A stretch of 16,702 bases of DNA from Nitrospira sp. (GTDB lineage: Bacteria; Nitrospirota; Nitrospiria; Nitrospirales; Nitrospiraceae), in the NCBI GenBank assembly GCA_015904045.1, contig JABMDG010000057.1, forward strand, positions 1 through 16,702. The letters run 5' to 3'. The first letter of the stretch is position 1, and each line of letters opens with the position of its first letter. The position numbers and the translations under genes are program-made. Below are positions 15,150-16,702 of this stretch, piece after piece. The notes beneath the pieces are model-generated. The model searched no databases, was not told the DNA's origin, and saw nothing but the letters and a program-made list of their open reading frames with translations.

Positions 15150-16702
15150 ATGACTCTGTCGATCCGATGGAAAGTGGCGATCGGGATGCTGCTGGCGGTG
15201 ACCGGTGGTGTGGTTGTCGCCGGCACCGTGGCTGTTCACTCGCTCGAACGCCAGTACTTAGCGCAGCAGGACGATGTGCTGGACGCGAAAGCCCGGCTCG
15301 TTGAATACGGACTCCAACCCCTATTTGGCCCGTCTTCTCCGATTCCGGCATCATCCCGGCTCCAAGAGGCCGCCCGCGACCTGGGAAACCGGGCCACAAC
15401 CCGTGTCACATTGATTGCCTCGGACGGAACGGTGCTGGCCGACAGTGCTGTGCGGGATGTCGACTTGTCCACTGTTGACAATCATCGAGTAAAGCCCGAA
15501 GTCGTACAGGCCCTCGCCACAGGGCACGGGCAGGATATTCGGGCCAGCGTCACCACCGGAGAGCGCACGGTCTATCGAGCCACGCTCCTGACGCAGCCTC
15601 CGGGCGCTCAACCCATCGTCGTGCGCATCGCCCTCCCCATGGCCCAGCTCGACCGCGAGATTGTCCAGTTTCAGCGAACCCTCATCGGAGCGCTCGCCGG
15701 CACGTTGCTCGTCATCGCGTTGCTCAGCCTCTGGCTCGCCCGCAGCATTATCACGCCCCTTTCGGAGATTGCACAGACAGCCCGGCAGCTGGCCTCCGAC
15801 CGACGGACCTCTCCTATCAAAACCACCGCCCACGACGAAGCCGGCCTCCTGGCCAACGTGCTCAATGACCTGGCCGACCGGCTGCACACCAGGATCGATG
15901 AACTCTCGGAAGACCGGGCGCAGTTGCTGGCCATGCTGACCTCGATGGTTGAAGGGGTCATGGTGCTTGACTATCGCAGCCATGTGTTACAGATCAACCC
16001 CGCGCTGGAGCGCATGTTCGGGGTCTCGCGCGCAGAGGCTCGTGGCCGTCCCTGCACGGAGCTGTTCCGCCACCAAGAATTGAACGACCTAGTCATATCC
16101 TCTCTGCGGTCGCGGACGAATCATGAGGGCGAAATCGTGCTGCCGCTCTCCAATCGCTGTTTGCACATCGAAGTCTCCGTCGCGGGAGGCGAACGGGAGA
16201 ATGAGGCCTGTGTCGTGCTGGTATTCCATGACATGACCGAACTACGACGCCTTGAAAATATTCGGAAAGACTTCGTGGCGAACGTCTCCCATGAACTGCG
16301 CACACCGCTCACATCCATCAAAGGCTACGTCGAAGCTTTGCTGGATGGGGCGAAAGACGACCCTGTGGCATCGGCGAAATTTCTGGATATCATCCTTAAA
16401 CAGAGCGACCGGCTGAACCTGATCATCGAAGACTTGCTCGAACTATCGAAAATCGAATCGGGCCGTGTCCTATTGAAAGAGGAACCGGTTGACTTGCGCC
16501 CGATTATCGACCGTGCGTTAGCCACGATCAAACCCATCGCCGATAAGAACGGGCATCGCTTGGTTCTGTCGATTGAGGACAATCTCCCTCCTGTCCCGGG
16601 CGATGAAGGCCGCCTTCTGCAGGTGCTGACCAATTTGCTCGATAATGCCGTGAAATATACGCCCGCCGGCGGCACTATCACCGCCGCGTGTTTCCTGGCG
16701 CG
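15150..16702 (+). CDS. phoR: PhoR-type membrane sensor histidine kinase (cut by window edge)
   Basis: The visible 517 residues show membrane helix 1 (about 9-30), an extracytoplasmic sensor region (about 31-170), membrane helix 2 (about 177-197), a HAMP linker (198-246), a PAS domain (about 262-370; LTSMVEGVMVLD, INPALERMFGVSRAEARG) and the HisKA dimerisation domain with phospho-acceptor H381 in FVANVSHELRTPLTSIKGY. The ATPase domain begins with the N-box NLLDNAVKYTPAGG (N499) and is cut at 16702, so the G boxes are not visible. Architecture matches PhoR, which senses phosphate status and phosphorylates PhoB, but the true signal is not proven. The start ATG lacks a strong ribosome site and is 22 bases past the regulator stop, suggesting coupling. 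Its normal target is the truncated regulator. Confidence 0.92.
   Translation, partial: MTLSIRWKVAIGMLLAVTGGVVVAGTVAVHSLERQYLAQQDDVLDAKARLVEYGLQPLFGPSSPIPASSRLQEAARDLGNRATTRVTLIASDGTVLADSAVRDVDLSTVDNHRVKPEVVQALATGHGQDIRASVTTGERTVYRATLLTQPPGAQPIVVRIALPMAQLDREIVQFQRTLIGALAGTLLVIALLSLWLARSIITPLSEIAQTARQLASDRRTSPIKTTAHDEAGLLANVLNDLADRLHTRIDELSEDRAQLLAMLTSMVEGVMVLDYRSHVLQINPALERMFGVSRAEARGRPCTELFRHQELNDLVISSLRSRTNHEGEIVLPLSNRCLHIEVSVAGGERENEACVVLVFHDMTELRRLENIRKDFVANVSHELRTPLTSIKGYVEALLDGAKDDPVASAKFLDIILKQSDRLNLIIEDLLELSKIESGRVLLKEEPVDLRPIIDRALATIKPIADKNGHRLVLSIEDNLPPVPGDEGRLLQVLTNLLDNAVKYTPAGGTITAACFLA

Noticed and set aside
1..16702. CRISPR arrays, tRNA or rRNA genes, insertion sequences
   Set aside because: No regularly spaced repeats, cloverleaf-like segments, rRNA stretches or transposase-like frames were seen on either strand.

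Overview
The window looks like chromosomal DNA of a Gram-negative, hopanoid-making bacterium that uses the MEP isoprenoid pathway. The mix of squalene-hopene cyclase, an Mla-type lipid ABC system, Omp85-type outer-membrane protein and moderately GC-rich code would fit Nitrospira or relatives. That placement is inference; no rRNA or tRNA marker is present.

Layout. From 1 to about 13.0 kb every convincing gene is on the minus strand. Read in the direction of transcription (right to left), the block is ispH, smc, then a tight run shc, hpnG, mlaE, mlaF, mlaD, mlaC and an Omp85/D15-type barrel, then dxs, which runs off the left edge. A good sigma70-type promoter (TTGACT, 17 bp, TATAAG) precedes shc. 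shc/hpnG and hpnG/mlaE overlap by 4 bases and the other gaps in the run are 11 to 67 bases, so shc to the barrel gene is very probably one operon. dxs follows after 178 bases and may be co-transcribed or have its own promoter.

How they work together. DXS and IspH are the first and last enzymes of the MEP pathway. SHC cyclises squalene to hopanoid. HpnG removes adenine from adenosylhopane. MlaE, MlaF, MlaD and MlaC form an inner-membrane permease, ATPase, MCE protein and periplasmic lipid carrier. The final gene supplies an outer-membrane barrel. The block thus couples isoprenoid and hopanoid synthesis with envelope lipid transport. smc (chromosome condensation) sits between ispH and shc and seems unrelated in function.

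From about 13.08 to 14.66 kb lies a small toxin-antitoxin island: a VapC-type PIN toxin with a ribbon-helix-helix antitoxin, a frameshifted remnant of a HigA-like antitoxin on the plus strand, and a RelE/ParE-type toxin with its antitoxin. The right edge of this island coincides with loss of the first half of the receiver domain of a PhoB-type response regulator (plus strand). The cognate PhoR-type histidine kinase follows and runs off the right edge.

Most noteworthy are the decapitated response regulator beside an apparently intact kinase, the layered toxin-antitoxin remnants, the POTRA-less barrel inside a hopanoid/Mla operon, and a DXS with the GHQ histidine replaced by asparagine.
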